64,000 bases of DNA, taken from JALZKA01 sp963753385 (GTDB taxonomy: Bacteria; Actinomycetota; Thermoleophilia; Solirubrobacterales; 70-9). A model generated the notes under the pieces. It was not told the origin of the DNA and ran no database searches. It saw only the letters and a program-made list of their open reading frames with translations. The DNA lies in assembly GCA_963753385.1 (NCBI GenBank), contig CAVWCC010000007.1, positions 310,001-374,000 on the forward strand. The letters are read 5' to 3'. Positions 50,961-60,314 of the stretch are shown here, piece after piece. A program made the position numbers and the translations under genes. Numbering within the stretch: position 1 is the first letter of the stretch; each line of letters opens with the position of its first letter.

Positions 50961-52039
50961 AGGTGGCGCAGGTCGAGGCGAGTGACCTGCGAACGACCGA
51001 GACGCCGGACGGATCGCGGGTAAGCGCCACCGTCGACGGCGAGGAGCTCTACCTCGAGAGCGCGGACCTGCCGCTCCGCTGCTCGCCGGAGCTGTTCGGG
51101 TCAGTCCTGCTCCCGGTCGCCGTCCACCGGGGTGCGCGCCTTCGCCTGGATCGGGCGCCCGACCCCGTGTGGCGCCGAAACGTGGCGGGGGCGCTCGACG
51201 TGTGGGCGCGCTGGTGGGGGACGGAGCCCGACCTGGATCGCGTCCTCGTGGCCCCGCCGTCGCGCCGGCCGGCACGGGCGGCGAGGCGGGCCGGGGACGT
51301 CGCGCTGTGCTTCAGCCTCGGGGTTGATTCGTTCCACACCCTGCTCCGCTCCGGGCAGCGAATCGACCGGCTCGTGCTCGCCGAGGGGTTCGACATCCCG
51401 CTCGGGGACGATGCTCGGATGGGCCTGGCTGAGCGCTCGCTGCGCGAGGTTGCCGATGCGACCGGCACGCGCGCGATCGTCATCCGGACCAACCTCCGGC
51501 GCCACCCGAGCTTCCGGCGGATGGCCTGGTCACGCACGCATGGCGGCTCGATGGCCGCGCTCGGCCACGCCTGCGGCGACGAGATCGGTGAGCTCCTGAT
51601 CTCGTCCACCAAGCCGTACGGAGCCGGGCAGCCCTGGGGCTCGCATTGGGAGACCGATCCGCGCTATTCGTCGTCGCGGATCGCGGTTCGCCACGTCGGG
51701 GCCGAGCGCCACCGGAACGAAAAGCTCGCGGAGCTGGTCGCCGAGCCACTGGTCCGCGAGCACGTTCGCGTCTGCTGGGAGAACCGCTCGTCGGCAGGCA
51801 ACTGCGGGGAATGCGAGAAGTGCGTGCGGACGATGCTGATGATCAGTGTCGGCGGCGGCGGCGAGTGGCCGGCGTTCCCCTCTGGCCACTCGCTCGTCGA
51901 TCTGATCGACGGAGTCGAGCGCATCGGCCAGGCCACCCTGCCGATCTACGAGCGGCTGCTCGCCGAGGAGCTCGACGCGCGGACGAGGGCCGCCCTGGAC
52001 CGCCTGCTCGAGCGGTCGGCCGACCGCGCTGCCGCGTAG
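50957..52039 (+). CDS. PP-loop (QueC/ExsB-like) ATP pyrophosphatase-fold protein of unknown function
   Basis: 360 residues. A P-loop of the N-type ATP pyrophosphatase kind, ALCFSLGVDSFHTLL, sits near residue 115. A CxxCxxC zinc-like cluster (GNCGECEKCVRTML) sits near 295, as in QueC. The N-terminal 110 residues are unrelated to QueC. Such enzymes adenylate a carboxylate or amide; here the substrate is unknown. It overlaps the SDR gene (GTGA) and borders the glycan island. Queuosine genes are absent nearby. Confidence 0.6.
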   Translation: MKVAQVEASDLRTTETPDGSRVSATVDGEELYLESADLPLRCSPELFGSVLLPVAVHRGARLRLDRAPDPVWRRNVAGALDVWARWWGTEPDLDRVLVAPPSRRPARAARRAGDVALCFSLGVDSFHTLLRSGQRIDRLVLAEGFDIPLGDDARMGLAERSLREVADATGTRAIVIRTNLRRHPSFRRMAWSRTHGGSMAALGHACGDEIGELLISSTKPYGAGQPWGSHWETDPRYSSSRIAVRHVGAERHRNEKLAELVAEPLVREHVRVCWENRSSAGNCGECEKCVRTMLMISVGGGGEWPAFPSGHSLVDLIDGVERIGQATLPIYERLLAEELDARTRAALDRLLERSADRAAA

Positions 52040-52041
52040 AG

Positions 52042-52159
52042 GTCCACATCAGGCCTCTAGGCCCAAGAACGAGAGCCCCGGATCCGAAGATCCGGGACCC
52101 TCTGTGGACGCGCGGCCGGGGGGAAGACCGCTACGCCCTCGTTGCGCCGCCTTGCGGCG
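52042..52159. other. Structured convergent intergenic region
   Basis: The 146-nt gap between convergent genes holds a hairpin CCCGGATC-cgaa-GATCCGGG (52077-52096), enclosed by a distant pair GTCCACA (52042-52048) and TGTGGAC (52103-52109), then a second hairpin CGCCGC-ctt-GCGGCG (52145-52159). No T-run follows. Either it is a bidirectional terminator region or a structured RNA. Confidence 0.45.
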
Positions 52160-52185
52160 ACACAAGAACATGATGACACCCTCGT

Positions 52186-53790
52186 CTACGGCTCGTATGG
52201 GATCACGAACGGCCCGCAGGGCCCGTCGGCCGACGTCTGCGGAGCGCCGTCGATCCCCTTCGGTGTGATCGTCAGCTCGTCACGCGTCACCTCGACCTCG
52301 CCGTAGCTGAACTGATCGAGGACCGAGCACTGCATGCCGACGCCGCCTGGCGGCTGCGGCTCGAGGAACGCATTGTCGACCAGGTTCCCCGCTCCGTCCA
52401 CCCCGGTGGCGTCGCTGATCTCGAGGCCGAAGTTGGCGGTCGCCGCCGGGCCCACGGTGACATCGAGGATGCCGCTGTTGATCGGCCCGCCCGGTTCGAG
52501 CGTCTGGAACCGGGCGTCGTTCACGAGCGTCGCGTGGACGTCGGTCGTGATGAAGACGACGTTCGACACGTCCTGGAGCGCTTCGAGGACCTTCTGGCGC
52601 TCGTGCTCGTAGCCCTCCCAGCGGTCATACGGCAGCACGTAGTACTGCTGGATCGGCAGCTCGTTGACGATGACCTTGAACCGAGCCTTGGAGTTCTTGA
52701 CGTCCTCCAGGAAGGTCCTGAGCTGCCTGCCGCCCAGGTACGTCCGGTCCGGGTCGTTGATCTCGTCCAGGCACTCCTGCGGGATCGGCTCCGCGAGCTC
52801 CGGAACGACGAACGAGAACACGTCGCGAATGCTCTGGGGCGCGGTCGGCGCGACGTCGGGGCTGCCGCTCTCCGGGTTGTCGCACACGCCGTCCTTGCTT
52901 GCCTTCGCCGAGCGGAACGAGCGCTGGTCGAGGAAGAACAGTTCCACGTTCCGCCCCCACCGATGCGTCCGGTACAGGCCGTCCTTCTTCGTGTAGTCGA
53001 CCGGCGCGTAATCGGTGAACGCCTTGACGCCGCGCTGGTACAGCAGCTCGCCGTCGATCGTGGCGCTCGAGAACACGTTCTCGGACCGCGCGAAGTCGTT
53101 CACGAACTCGTGGTCGTCCCAGTGCGAGTAGACGGCGGCGCCGCCACGCAGCTCGGCGAGCGGCTCCTGGGCGAGGTTCTGCCTGTACTTGGCCCACTTC
53201 TGCACGACCCTGAGCGCCACCGGGTTGAGCCGGCCGGGCACCTCGCTGTCGGAATAGATCGTGTCGCCGAGCAGGATGTTGAAGTCGTAGGCCTCCTCCT
53301 GCATCCGGTCGAAGATCTCGAAGTCGTTCCAGAACGGCTCGGTCTCGCCCACGAGAGTCTCGGCGTCGTAGTCGCCGGTCCAGCCGAAGCGGATCACGGC
53401 GTTTTCCTTGAGCCTCGGGGCCGTCACGAAGGTGCCGACGTCACTTGTGCCCGCGGCGCTGATGAACCGGTACCAGTACCGGGTGTCCGACCGCAGGCCG
53501 TCGATCACCCGATGGACGGTGAGGTCGCTGAACGGCGAGACCGACCTCGGCCTGAGTTTGCGGTCGACGGGATCGAAGTCGCTCTCGCGGGCCAACTGGA
53601 CGCGGACGTCCCCGGGCTGCGCCGCTTTCGCCCAGAGGTGCGCGGAGTCCTTCGTCACCTCGCCCGCCGCGACGCCGTGGGTGAACGCGGGCGCGGCCGA
53701 GCCCGACGCGGGCAATGCCAACACCAGGAGCGCGGCTCCAAGGAACACGAGCCGGGATCCTCTGCTTGCGAAAACGCTTAGGTCGCCCAC
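52186..53790 (-). CDS. Secreted PhoD-like alkaline phosphatase
   Basis: 534 residues. A signal peptide (residues 1-32) is followed by a PhoD N-terminal beta domain (FTHGVAAGEVTKDSAHLWAKA) and the metallophosphatase core: GDYDAET, LLGDTIYSD, YSHWDDHEFVNDF, TTDVHA. Ca/Fe-dependent phosphodiesterase or monoesterase acting outside the cell on phosphate esters. A GTG start at 53790 is used. Divergent from the carbamoyltransferase. Confidence 0.88.
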   Translation of the reverse strand: MGDLSVFASRGSRLVFLGAALLVLALPASGSAAPAFTHGVAAGEVTKDSAHLWAKAAQPGDVRVQLARESDFDPVDRKLRPRSVSPFSDLTVHRVIDGLRSDTRYWYRFISAAGTSDVGTFVTAPRLKENAVIRFGWTGDYDAETLVGETEPFWNDFEIFDRMQEEAYDFNILLGDTIYSDSEVPGRLNPVALRVVQKWAKYRQNLAQEPLAELRGGAAVYSHWDDHEFVNDFARSENVFSSATIDGELLYQRGVKAFTDYAPVDYTKKDGLYRTHRWGRNVELFFLDQRSFRSAKASKDGVCDNPESGSPDVAPTAPQSIRDVFSFVVPELAEPIPQECLDEINDPDRTYLGGRQLRTFLEDVKNSKARFKVIVNELPIQQYYVLPYDRWEGYEHERQKVLEALQDVSNVVFITTDVHATLVNDARFQTLEPGGPINSGILDVTVGPAATANFGLEISDATGVDGAGNLVDNAFLEPQPPGGVGMQCSVLDQFSYGEVEVTRDELTITPKGIDGAPQTSADGPCGPFVIPYEP

Positions 53791-53908
53791 TATGGGACTC
53801 CTCCCCCGTCGCGGCCAATCCGTGACCTCAAACCTGCTTCAGCTGAGCAGAACCTATCACTCCTACGGCTGGCCGCGAGCGGAGTTTCGTAACGTACCGG
53901 CGATCGCT

Positions 53909-55513
53909 GTGTGGGTCTTGGGAATCAACGGGCCCCCGATCGGGTGGCACGACGCCTCGGCGTGCCTGGTCGACGGCAGGGGCAAGGTGTGGGCAATGGC
54001 CGAGGAGGAGCGCTTCACGCGCGTCAAGCACGCCGTGCGCACCTACCCTAAGAACGCGGCTCGGTTCTGCCTCGATTGGGCCGGGATCGAGCCTCATGAC
54101 CTGGACGTCGTCGCGATCGGGTGGGATCTCCCGCGGCTCTATCCACGGTTCGGTATGCGCTGGGACTTCAGCTCCCCCGCCGCGTTCCTCGAGCGAGCGC
54201 TCGGGTGGAAGTTCCCGGGCCGAGGTGGCCCGGAGCTCGTCTGCGTCCCCCATCACCGCGCCCACGCCGTGTCGGCCTTCTACGCCTCGGGCTTCGACTC
54301 AGCGGCGGTCCTCGTCAACGACGGGAACGGCGAGGACGAATCGATCTCGATCTACGAGGCCAGGTTCGGGGCGCCGGTCGTCCGGCGCGAGGTGTGGCCG
54401 CGCTCGCACTCGCTCGGGTTCATGTACGACGCCGCCTGCCGAGCGGTGGGGCTCACGTTCCTGGAGGCCGGGAAGACGATGGGACTGGCGGCGTACGGGA
54501 AGTCGAACGCTCCATGGACGCTGATGGAGGGCGAGGGCGCCGAGTTTCGCCCTCCCTTCAGCCAAGGGCCAGAGGCCGACTACGAAGACATAATCCCGCT
54601 CTGGGAGAAGGAGCTTGGGCGCAATGGGCAGATTCCGGTCGCGACGCCCAGCGCCCAGCTCGACACCGACGAGCTCGCGGTGCAGATCGCGTGGAGCGCG
54701 CAGGCGACCGTCGAAAGCATCGTGCCGGCGCTCGTCGCCCATGCCCGCAAACTGACCGGCATCGATGCCGTGTGCCTCGCGGGGGGCGTCGCGCTCAACT
54801 GCTCGGCCAACGGCCTGCTCGAAGATCCGGTCTACGTGCCGCCGGTCTCGGCCGACGCCGGCGGTGGGCTCGGCGCCGCCTGGGACGTCGCGCCGCCCTC
54901 CGAGCGGCTCGACCCGCTCAGCCCCTACCTGGGCCCCGACGTTGAGACCCCCACCTCGACGCCGGAGGGATGGGCTCCCGCCGCGCTCGCGCCCGCCGCG
55001 GTGGCGGAGCGCCTGCTGCGGGGCCAAGTCGGCGCGGTGGCATGGGGTCGAGCCGAGGTCGGCCCGCGAGCGCTCGGCCACCGATCCCTGATCGCACTGC
55101 CCGGAGACGTGGAGATGCGCGATCGCGTCAACCGGCTCAAGGGCCGGGAGCTGTGGCGACCGCTGGCTCCGATCGGCACGCGGGAGGCCGCTCACGAGCT
55201 CTGGCGCGGGCCGGAGGAGCTCCAGCGCTACATGCTCGGCGCGGCGACGGTCACGCCGCTCGGCGAGGAGAAGATCGCCGCCACCGTGCACGTCGACGGG
55301 ACGGCACGCGGGCAGATCGCGGACGGCGCCGGGCTGGTCGGCGATGTGCTGACCGAGCTCGCCGGGGCCGGGGCCGATCCCGTCCTGATCAACACGTCGT
55401 TCAACACGCGCGGCGAGCCGATCGTGAACACCGCCGAAGACGCCGTTCGAAGCGCGGAGGCGCTCGGCGTCGACTTCCTCGTTGTCGGCGACGCGCTCCT
55501 CGACCGCCGATGA
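53909..55513 (+). CDS. NodU/CmcH-family carbamoyltransferase
   Basis: 534 residues. It uses carbamoyl phosphate and ATP to O-carbamoylate a sugar or antibiotic. N-terminal Kae1-like domain: LGINGPPIGWHDASACLVDG, EEERFTRVKH, VPHHRAHAVSAFY, LVNDGNGEDES. C-terminal YrdC-like domain: EVGPRALGHRSLIA, DRVNRLKGRELWRPLAP, LINTSFNTRGEPIV. GTG at 53909 fits the family start best; GTG at 53822 is an alternative. It heads the glycan island and overlaps the next methyltransferase. Confidence 0.9.
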   Translation: MWVLGINGPPIGWHDASACLVDGRGKVWAMAEEERFTRVKHAVRTYPKNAARFCLDWAGIEPHDLDVVAIGWDLPRLYPRFGMRWDFSSPAAFLERALGWKFPGRGGPELVCVPHHRAHAVSAFYASGFDSAAVLVNDGNGEDESISIYEARFGAPVVRREVWPRSHSLGFMYDAACRAVGLTFLEAGKTMGLAAYGKSNAPWTLMEGEGAEFRPPFSQGPEADYEDIIPLWEKELGRNGQIPVATPSAQLDTDELAVQIAWSAQATVESIVPALVAHARKLTGIDAVCLAGGVALNCSANGLLEDPVYVPPVSADAGGGLGAAWDVAPPSERLDPLSPYLGPDVETPTSTPEGWAPAALAPAAVAERLLRGQVGAVAWGRAEVGPRALGHRSLIALPGDVEMRDRVNRLKGRELWRPLAPIGTREAAHELWRGPEELQRYMLGAATVTPLGEEKIAATVHVDGTARGQIADGAGLVGDVLTELAGAGADPVLINTSFNTRGEPIVNTAEDAVRSAEALGVDFLVVGDALLDRR

Positions 55514-56140
55514 GAGCGCCACGTCCAGGAGAGATCATCCGGCGCGCCCGCGACCGCGTCGACGGGCTGCGGTACCCGGAGGCGACAGGTGCGGACGACC
55601 AATGGCAGCGGGTCGTCATGAACGAGGCGATCGCCGCACACATCGCCTCGCTCGGACCCGGCGAGCCTGTCGGCCGCCGAGATCAGCGGCGGCACGCACG
55701 CGGACCTGCCGTGGAAGGAGTTCACCAGGCTGAACTACCCGGAGTTCGACATCTGTGCGCCCGTCGTCGATCGCGGCCGGTTCGACGTGGTCATCTGCGA
55801 GCAGGTGATCGAGCACGTCGTCGATCCGTGGGGCGCGGCGGCGAACCTGCGCGAGCTCACGGTCCCCGGCGGCCACGTCATCGTCTCGACGCCGTTTCTG
55901 ATCAAGCAGCACGAGCTTCTTCTGTTCGGCATGGCCGACTACTGGCGGTTCACGCCACGCGGGCTTCGCACGCTGCTCGAGAGCGCCGGCCTGACGGTCG
56001 ACACGGTCGAGACCTGGGGCAACCGGCAGTGCGTCATCGGGAACCTCCGTCGCTGGTCCTCCTACCGGCCCTGGCATTCGCTGCGAAACGATCCGGAGCT
56101 CGCGATCCAGGTCTGGGCGTTCGCGCGGAATCCGGGCTAG
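55510..56140 (+). CDS. Class I SAM methyltransferase (frameshifted)
   Basis: About 209 residues once joined. The ATG overlaps the carbamoyltransferase stop (ATGA). Frame one runs to about 55667 (IAAHIASLGPGEP), then after an apparent +1 base continues SAAEISGGTHADLPWKEF, FDVVICEQVIEHVVDPWGAAANLRELTVPGGHVIVSTPF. This is a UbiE/methyltransf_11 pattern with an unusually degenerate SAM motif I region. Presumably it methylates the same glycan as its neighbours. Confidence 0.7.
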
Positions 56141-56154
56141 CCGCGCAACGGAGC

Positions 56155-56779
56155 TCAGCGCACGCGCTTCAGGAAGCCGCCGGGGTTGAAGGTGAGCGCG
56201 AACCGCTCGAGCGAGAAGTCGGCTACGAACTCGCCCTCGTCCGCGATCTCGCGGGCCGCCGACGCCGGCCCGCTGCCGAAGTCGTGCCAGACCGGGTTTC
56301 CCTCGAGGATCGTGTCCTCTACGACGACGTAGGAGCCGACCGGAACCAGCGGCGCGTAGTTGCGGAAGGCGCCCAGGACCTGGATCCGGTCGCCGCCGCC
56401 GAGGATGACCATGGCCCGCGGGCGCTCCCCGATGATCTCCCGCGCCTGACGCGGCCGTCGCCTCCGCGGCGGGATCGCCGCGCAGATGGGTGATCCGCGG
56501 ATGATCGGGAGGCTCGGCGAGCGGATAGCGGTCGATCGAGAGCACCTGGCCGGATCCGAGCAGGTCGCAGATCGAGGCCAGGAAGAGCGCCCGGCCCCCG
56601 GTGCCCGTACGGGTCTCGATGATCCACTCGGGCCGCACGCGGCAGATCAGCTCCTGGTAGGCGAGCAGGTCGGTCGGCGGCCTGTGGGTCGACCTGTCGA
56701 GCCACGAGGTCTCGTGCCACTCGCCGCTGCGCCAGAAGGCGTCGATGAACTCGGTCTTCAGGTCCTGCGGCACCGGCAT
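56155..56779 (-). CDS. Cephalosporin-hydroxylase-like (CmcI) methyltransferase domain (frameshifted)
   Basis: Residues MPVPQDLKTEFIDAFWRSGEWHETSWL, then RPEWIIETRTGTGGRALFLASICDLLGSGQVLSIDR match the CmcI/rhamnosyl O-methyltransferase family (SAM site ETGTxxGGS-like). After a +1 shift near 56450 it continues RQAREIIGERPRAMVILGGGDR, APLVPVGSYVVVEDTILEG. It is in line, after another +1, with the upstream GT2 reading frame, so it may be the third domain of one long protein rather than a separate gene. Confidence 0.65.
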
Positions 56780-57760
56780 CCGCCGGGCGGGAAGTCCGTC
56801 GGCGGCGCTTCGCGTGGGCGTTCCTGAAGTGCTTGAAGCTGGTCATCCGTCGCGGCTTCGTGCGCCGGGCCATCGGCGTCAGGCTCCCGACGAAGTGCGC
56901 CCGCTGCGGCGGGATCTGGAAGCGGCGACCGCGCAGCTCCTCGTACTGGTCGTCGTAGGACCTGACCAGCTCGCTGCGGCTCGGTGATGTTGGTCGTCGT
57001 CCCGCCGTGCACCTGGTGGAACGAGCCCTCGCCGAGCATCGTCACATGGGTGACCCCCGGCGTGAGCGACCATCCGCTCGAAGAAGTCGAGGTTCACGAA
57101 CCCCCCGCCCGGCGCCGAGAAGCTCTCGTCCATCGCGCCCGACCTGCTCGATCAGGTGCCCGGGGGACGAAGATGCAGTTGCTCTCCCACTCCCCGTCGA
57201 ACCAGTCGCGGTCGCCGATGAAGTGGCCGATCTCGAACATGCCGGTACCCGTCGGTCGGCCACTCGATCTCGTCGAAGAGACGATCCTCGAGCTCCTCGT
57301 CGTAGCCGCCCGCGACCGTCTGCGGCTGCTGGCCCGGACCCAGGTACCACTGCTTCGCCGTGACGATCGCCGGCGCGTAGGTCGCGAGCCCGAGCATGCC
57401 GTAGCGCAGGACGCCCGGGGTGACCACGTGTGCGCCGTCGATCATCAGCGCCACGGCGGCGGCCGCCGGTCGCGGCAATCCCTCGGTTGATCGCGCGCGC
57501 CGGCGACGGCATCGCGTCCGAGCCGAGGTCGATGTACCGGAACTGCTCGCCGAAGCTGCGGACGAACTCCTCGCCGAGCCGCTGATCGGGATCGGATCCG
57601 TTCTCGACGACGATCACCTCGTAGTCGAGGTCGTCCACCCCGCGCTGGTAGCTGCGGGACAGCGAGTGGAGCGTCCGTCCCGCCTCGCGGCGCATGTTGT
57701 GGACGACGACGACCACCGCGAGCTCGGTTGCCGCGGCGATCTGCTGCCTCGGGCGCAGCT
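56780..57760 (-). CDS. GT2-family glycosyltransferase (multiply frameshifted)
   Basis: Glycosyltransferase start LAVVVVVHNMRREAGRTLHSLSRSYQRGVDDLDYEVIVVENGSDPDQ is clear. Apparent +1 shifts follow near 57475, 57245, 57165, 57140, 57065, 56975 and 56805, with conserved stretches between (VALMIDGAHVVTPGVL, MFEIGHFIGDRDWF, AMDESFSAPGGGFVNLDFFERM, VTMLGEGSFHQVHGGTT). DGAHV stands in for DxD. Boundaries are approximate because neither a stop nor a start separates it cleanly from the flanking methyltransferase domains. Confidence 0.65.
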
Positions 57761-58649
57761 CTCCGCGGGCCGCGTGCGGGCCTCTGGGCCGCGTCCACCT
57801 CGTCCAGCCGCCTTGCGCCACGCTGGCGCCGCTCCAGTCGATGCGCTCGAGCGGATCGGCGATACCCCGCTCGGCGCGAAACGCGTCGACCGCCGCCTGG
57901 CACCCGGCGTGCCGTAGCCATCGACGACCACGAACCCGCCCGGCGCCACGCGGTCGTAGAGCGCGTCGAGCACGGACCGGATCTCCTCGGGGTCGTCGGA
58001 GGCCACGCGCAGCAGCGCGATCTCCTCGATCGGGGCCTCGGGGAGGGTGTGCCGCCGGCGGCCCCTGAAGGAAGACGACGCGGTCGTCGAGCAGGCCGAA
58101 GCCGGCGAACCCCTCCCGAACCGTGTTCAGGTCCGGCTGCGAAGTCGGCTTCGCGTCATCGGCCGGCTCCGCGCCGGTGAAGCGATCTGCGACCCAGACC
58201 TCGGATCCGCGCAGCTCGTATGCCTCGAGGAACCCGCGCATGAGGATCGCGGCCCCGCCTCGACCGGTGCCGGCGTCGACGAGGTCGCCGGTGACTCCGT
58301 CCTCGCGGATCGTGTCGAGACAGGCCTCGAGGTGCTCGAGGCGGACACGACCGAGCCCGGCGTACGACAGCGCGCCCGATCCATTCGATTGCTCCATCCT
58401 CACCGCGCGGCAGCTCGCCCGCGTCCCGCGCCTGCTTGCGCTCGCGCAACGAGCTGGCCATGTGGCGGGCCGGGTACGCGAGCTTCTTGGGGCTCGGCGT
58501 CACGACCGGCGGCGACGCGATTCGATCAGGTACTCGATGCGCACCTCGTTTTCGAGGTAGTGCACATCGAGCAGCGCGTCACGCAGCAGGTCGAGGTACC
58601 GGCGGGTCGCCCGCGCGAGGCGCTCCTCCATGACCTCTTCGCCGTCCAC
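57761..58649 (-). CDS. TylF/macrocin O-methyltransferase-type protein (frameshifted)
   Basis: Starts at a GTG at 58649 that shares a base with the upstream stop. N-terminus RYLDLLRDALLDVHYLENEVRIEYL, then shifts near 58505 and 58405, then GRVRLEHLEACLDTIREDGVTGDLVDAGTGRGGAAILMRG (SAM motif), VADRFTGAEP, another shift, APIEEIALLRVASDD, GGFVVVDGYGTPG, CQAAVDAFRAERGI. TylF methylates sugar hydroxyls using SAM and Mg. Its C-terminus runs directly into the GT2 frame, suggesting a bifunctional protein. Confidence 0.7.
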
Positions 58650-59539
58650 TAGAACACGCCCTTCCAGGCAGCCGGAATCGGCTCGATCACGAGCTCCCTC
58701 CAGGAGGCGTTGCTGTCCTCGTAGAACCAGCGCGCGAACTCGGACTCGTCGACGATCCGGTTGTGGCTGGCCCAGCCGAGGGCGACGTCGTGCTCGTTCC
58801 AGGCCCGCGTCTTCCGGTAGCGATGCCGTTCGAGGCAGATCTCGTAGTCCATCCGGTGGAGGTGGATCATGAAGAGGTCGGGTTCGGGCCGCATGCTCAG
58901 GTCGGTGGTCCGATGGAACCCCGGCTCCCAGGTCAGGGGCTCCGTCGCGAGCGCCGGCTTGTCGTAGATGTCGTTCGCGAACCAGTAGCCGCGTTGGTCG
59001 AGCACCTTCCGTGAGGGGTCGAAGGGCCCCTCGCGATCGACCATGTGGATCAGCTCGTAGCCGAGGCAGTTGACGAACTCCTCCTCGAAGGTGTCGATGT
59101 AGTCGGCGAGCGTTCCGAACTCGGGGCGGGGGGCGACGATCTCATCCACGTCGGTGACGAGCACCACGTCGTAGCGGTCGAGCAGCTCGTGCTGGTGCTC
59201 CTCCATGGTCCGCACCATCCAGGTGTGATCGACCGTGTCGTGGGTGACCGGTATCCGCACGAACCCGTCGCCGGAAGTCGAGCCGTCGCTGGTCTCGTGG
59301 TCGAGCACGTAGATGTCCTCCGGGGCGAAGAAGCGGGAGTAGTACCGCAACCAGAGCGGGAAGAACACAGGCTCGTCGCGGACGATCGTGATCACGGCGC
59401 GGCGCTTGCGGCGGCCGCTCGACGCGGCTTCGGCGCGCGCACGATGCTTGCCGCGGTTCCGGCGGAGATTCTCGAAGAGATCGGCAAGCGGATGCTTCAC
59501 GTCCTCGCGGGGCTCGGGGACGCTGACGCCGCGGCTCAT
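58649..59539 (-). CDS. Glycosyltransferase family 2-like protein (Glyco_tranf_2_4)
   Basis: 296 residues, intact. RRAVITIVRDEPVFFPLWLRYYSRFFAPEDIYVLDHETSDGS is the start of the GT2_4 domain. VVLVTDVDEIVAPRP supplies the DxD motif for metal and nucleotide sugar, and HRYRKTRAWNEHD lies near the end. It lacks membrane helices. It overlaps the TylF-type start by one base and is divergent from the next gene across 15 nt. Confidence 0.8.
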   Translation of the reverse strand: MSRGVSVPEPREDVKHPLADLFENLRRNRGKHRARAEAASSGRRKRRAVITIVRDEPVFFPLWLRYYSRFFAPEDIYVLDHETSDGSTSGDGFVRIPVTHDTVDHTWMVRTMEEHQHELLDRYDVVLVTDVDEIVAPRPEFGTLADYIDTFEEEFVNCLGYELIHMVDREGPFDPSRKVLDQRGYWFANDIYDKPALATEPLTWEPGFHRTTDLSMRPEPDLFMIHLHRMDYEICLERHRYRKTRAWNEHDVALGWASHNRIVDESEFARWFYEDSNASWRELVIEPIPAAWKGVF

Positions 59540-59554
59540 TAGAGTTTGCGCACG

Positions 59555-60314
59555 ATGGAAGCACGCGCCGACGAAGCACGCGACGCGGCCCTGCTCGCCG
59601 AGCACCTCAACGAGTCCCTCGAGCGCCTCCCCGGCCCCGCCTACTACCAGATCCTGAAGTGGATCCACCGGATCCTGGAACCCGCTAACTACCTCGAGAT
59701 CGGGGTCCACAAGGGATTCTCGTTGCAGCAGGCGCGTCCGGGCACGCCCACGATCGGCATCGACCCGGAACCGGACATCGAGGAGGAGCTCATCGCGGAC
59801 GTGACGATCTACGAGCTCACGAGCGATGAGTTCTTCGCCCGATACGACCCTGGAGAGCTGCTTCGGCCGGCCACTCGATATGGCGTTCATCGACGGGCTG
59901 CATCTGTTCGAGCAGGTGTTGCGTGACTTGATCAACGTGGAGCGGCATTCGACCACCGACACGGTAGTTCTCCTCCACGATTGCCTGCCGCTCGACGAGG
60001 TGACGGCGGGCCGCGAGCGCACGACCGACTTCTACTCCGGTGACGTGTGGAAGGCGGCGCTCGTGCTTCGCCGCCTGCAGCCGGAGCTCGAGATGATCAC
60101 GGTCCGCACCGCCCCGACCGGGCTGTGCCTGGTGCGGGGGCTCGACGGCGTCGCCCGGCGGCTGGAGGAGGAGATGCCCGAGATCATCGCGACCTACACC
60201 GACCTGGGCTACGACGACTACCTGGCCCACCGGCACGAGATGCCGGAGGAGATCCCGAACACGCAGGACGCGGTCCGCGAGTGGCTGCAGCCCGCGCCCG
60301 CCGCTCAGTCGTAG
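59555..60314 (+). CDS. Class I methyltransferase (Methyltransf_24 type, frameshifted)
   Basis: About 252 residues after joining frames at a +1 near 59848. YLEIGVHKGFSLQQA is the SAM site. Then GIDPEP, FGRPLDMAFIDGLHLFEQVLRDLINVERHSTTDTVVLLHDCLP with the acidic IDGxH motif, and the DVWKAALVLRRLQPEL block. The pattern resembles FkbM/TylF-related sugar O-methyltransferases. Its 3' end overlaps the convergent sulfotransferase by 10 nt. Confidence 0.75.

Noticed and set aside
50957..52039. Annotation as QueC
   Set aside because: The P-loop and cysteines match only the fold. The N-terminus and context do not support queuosine synthesis.
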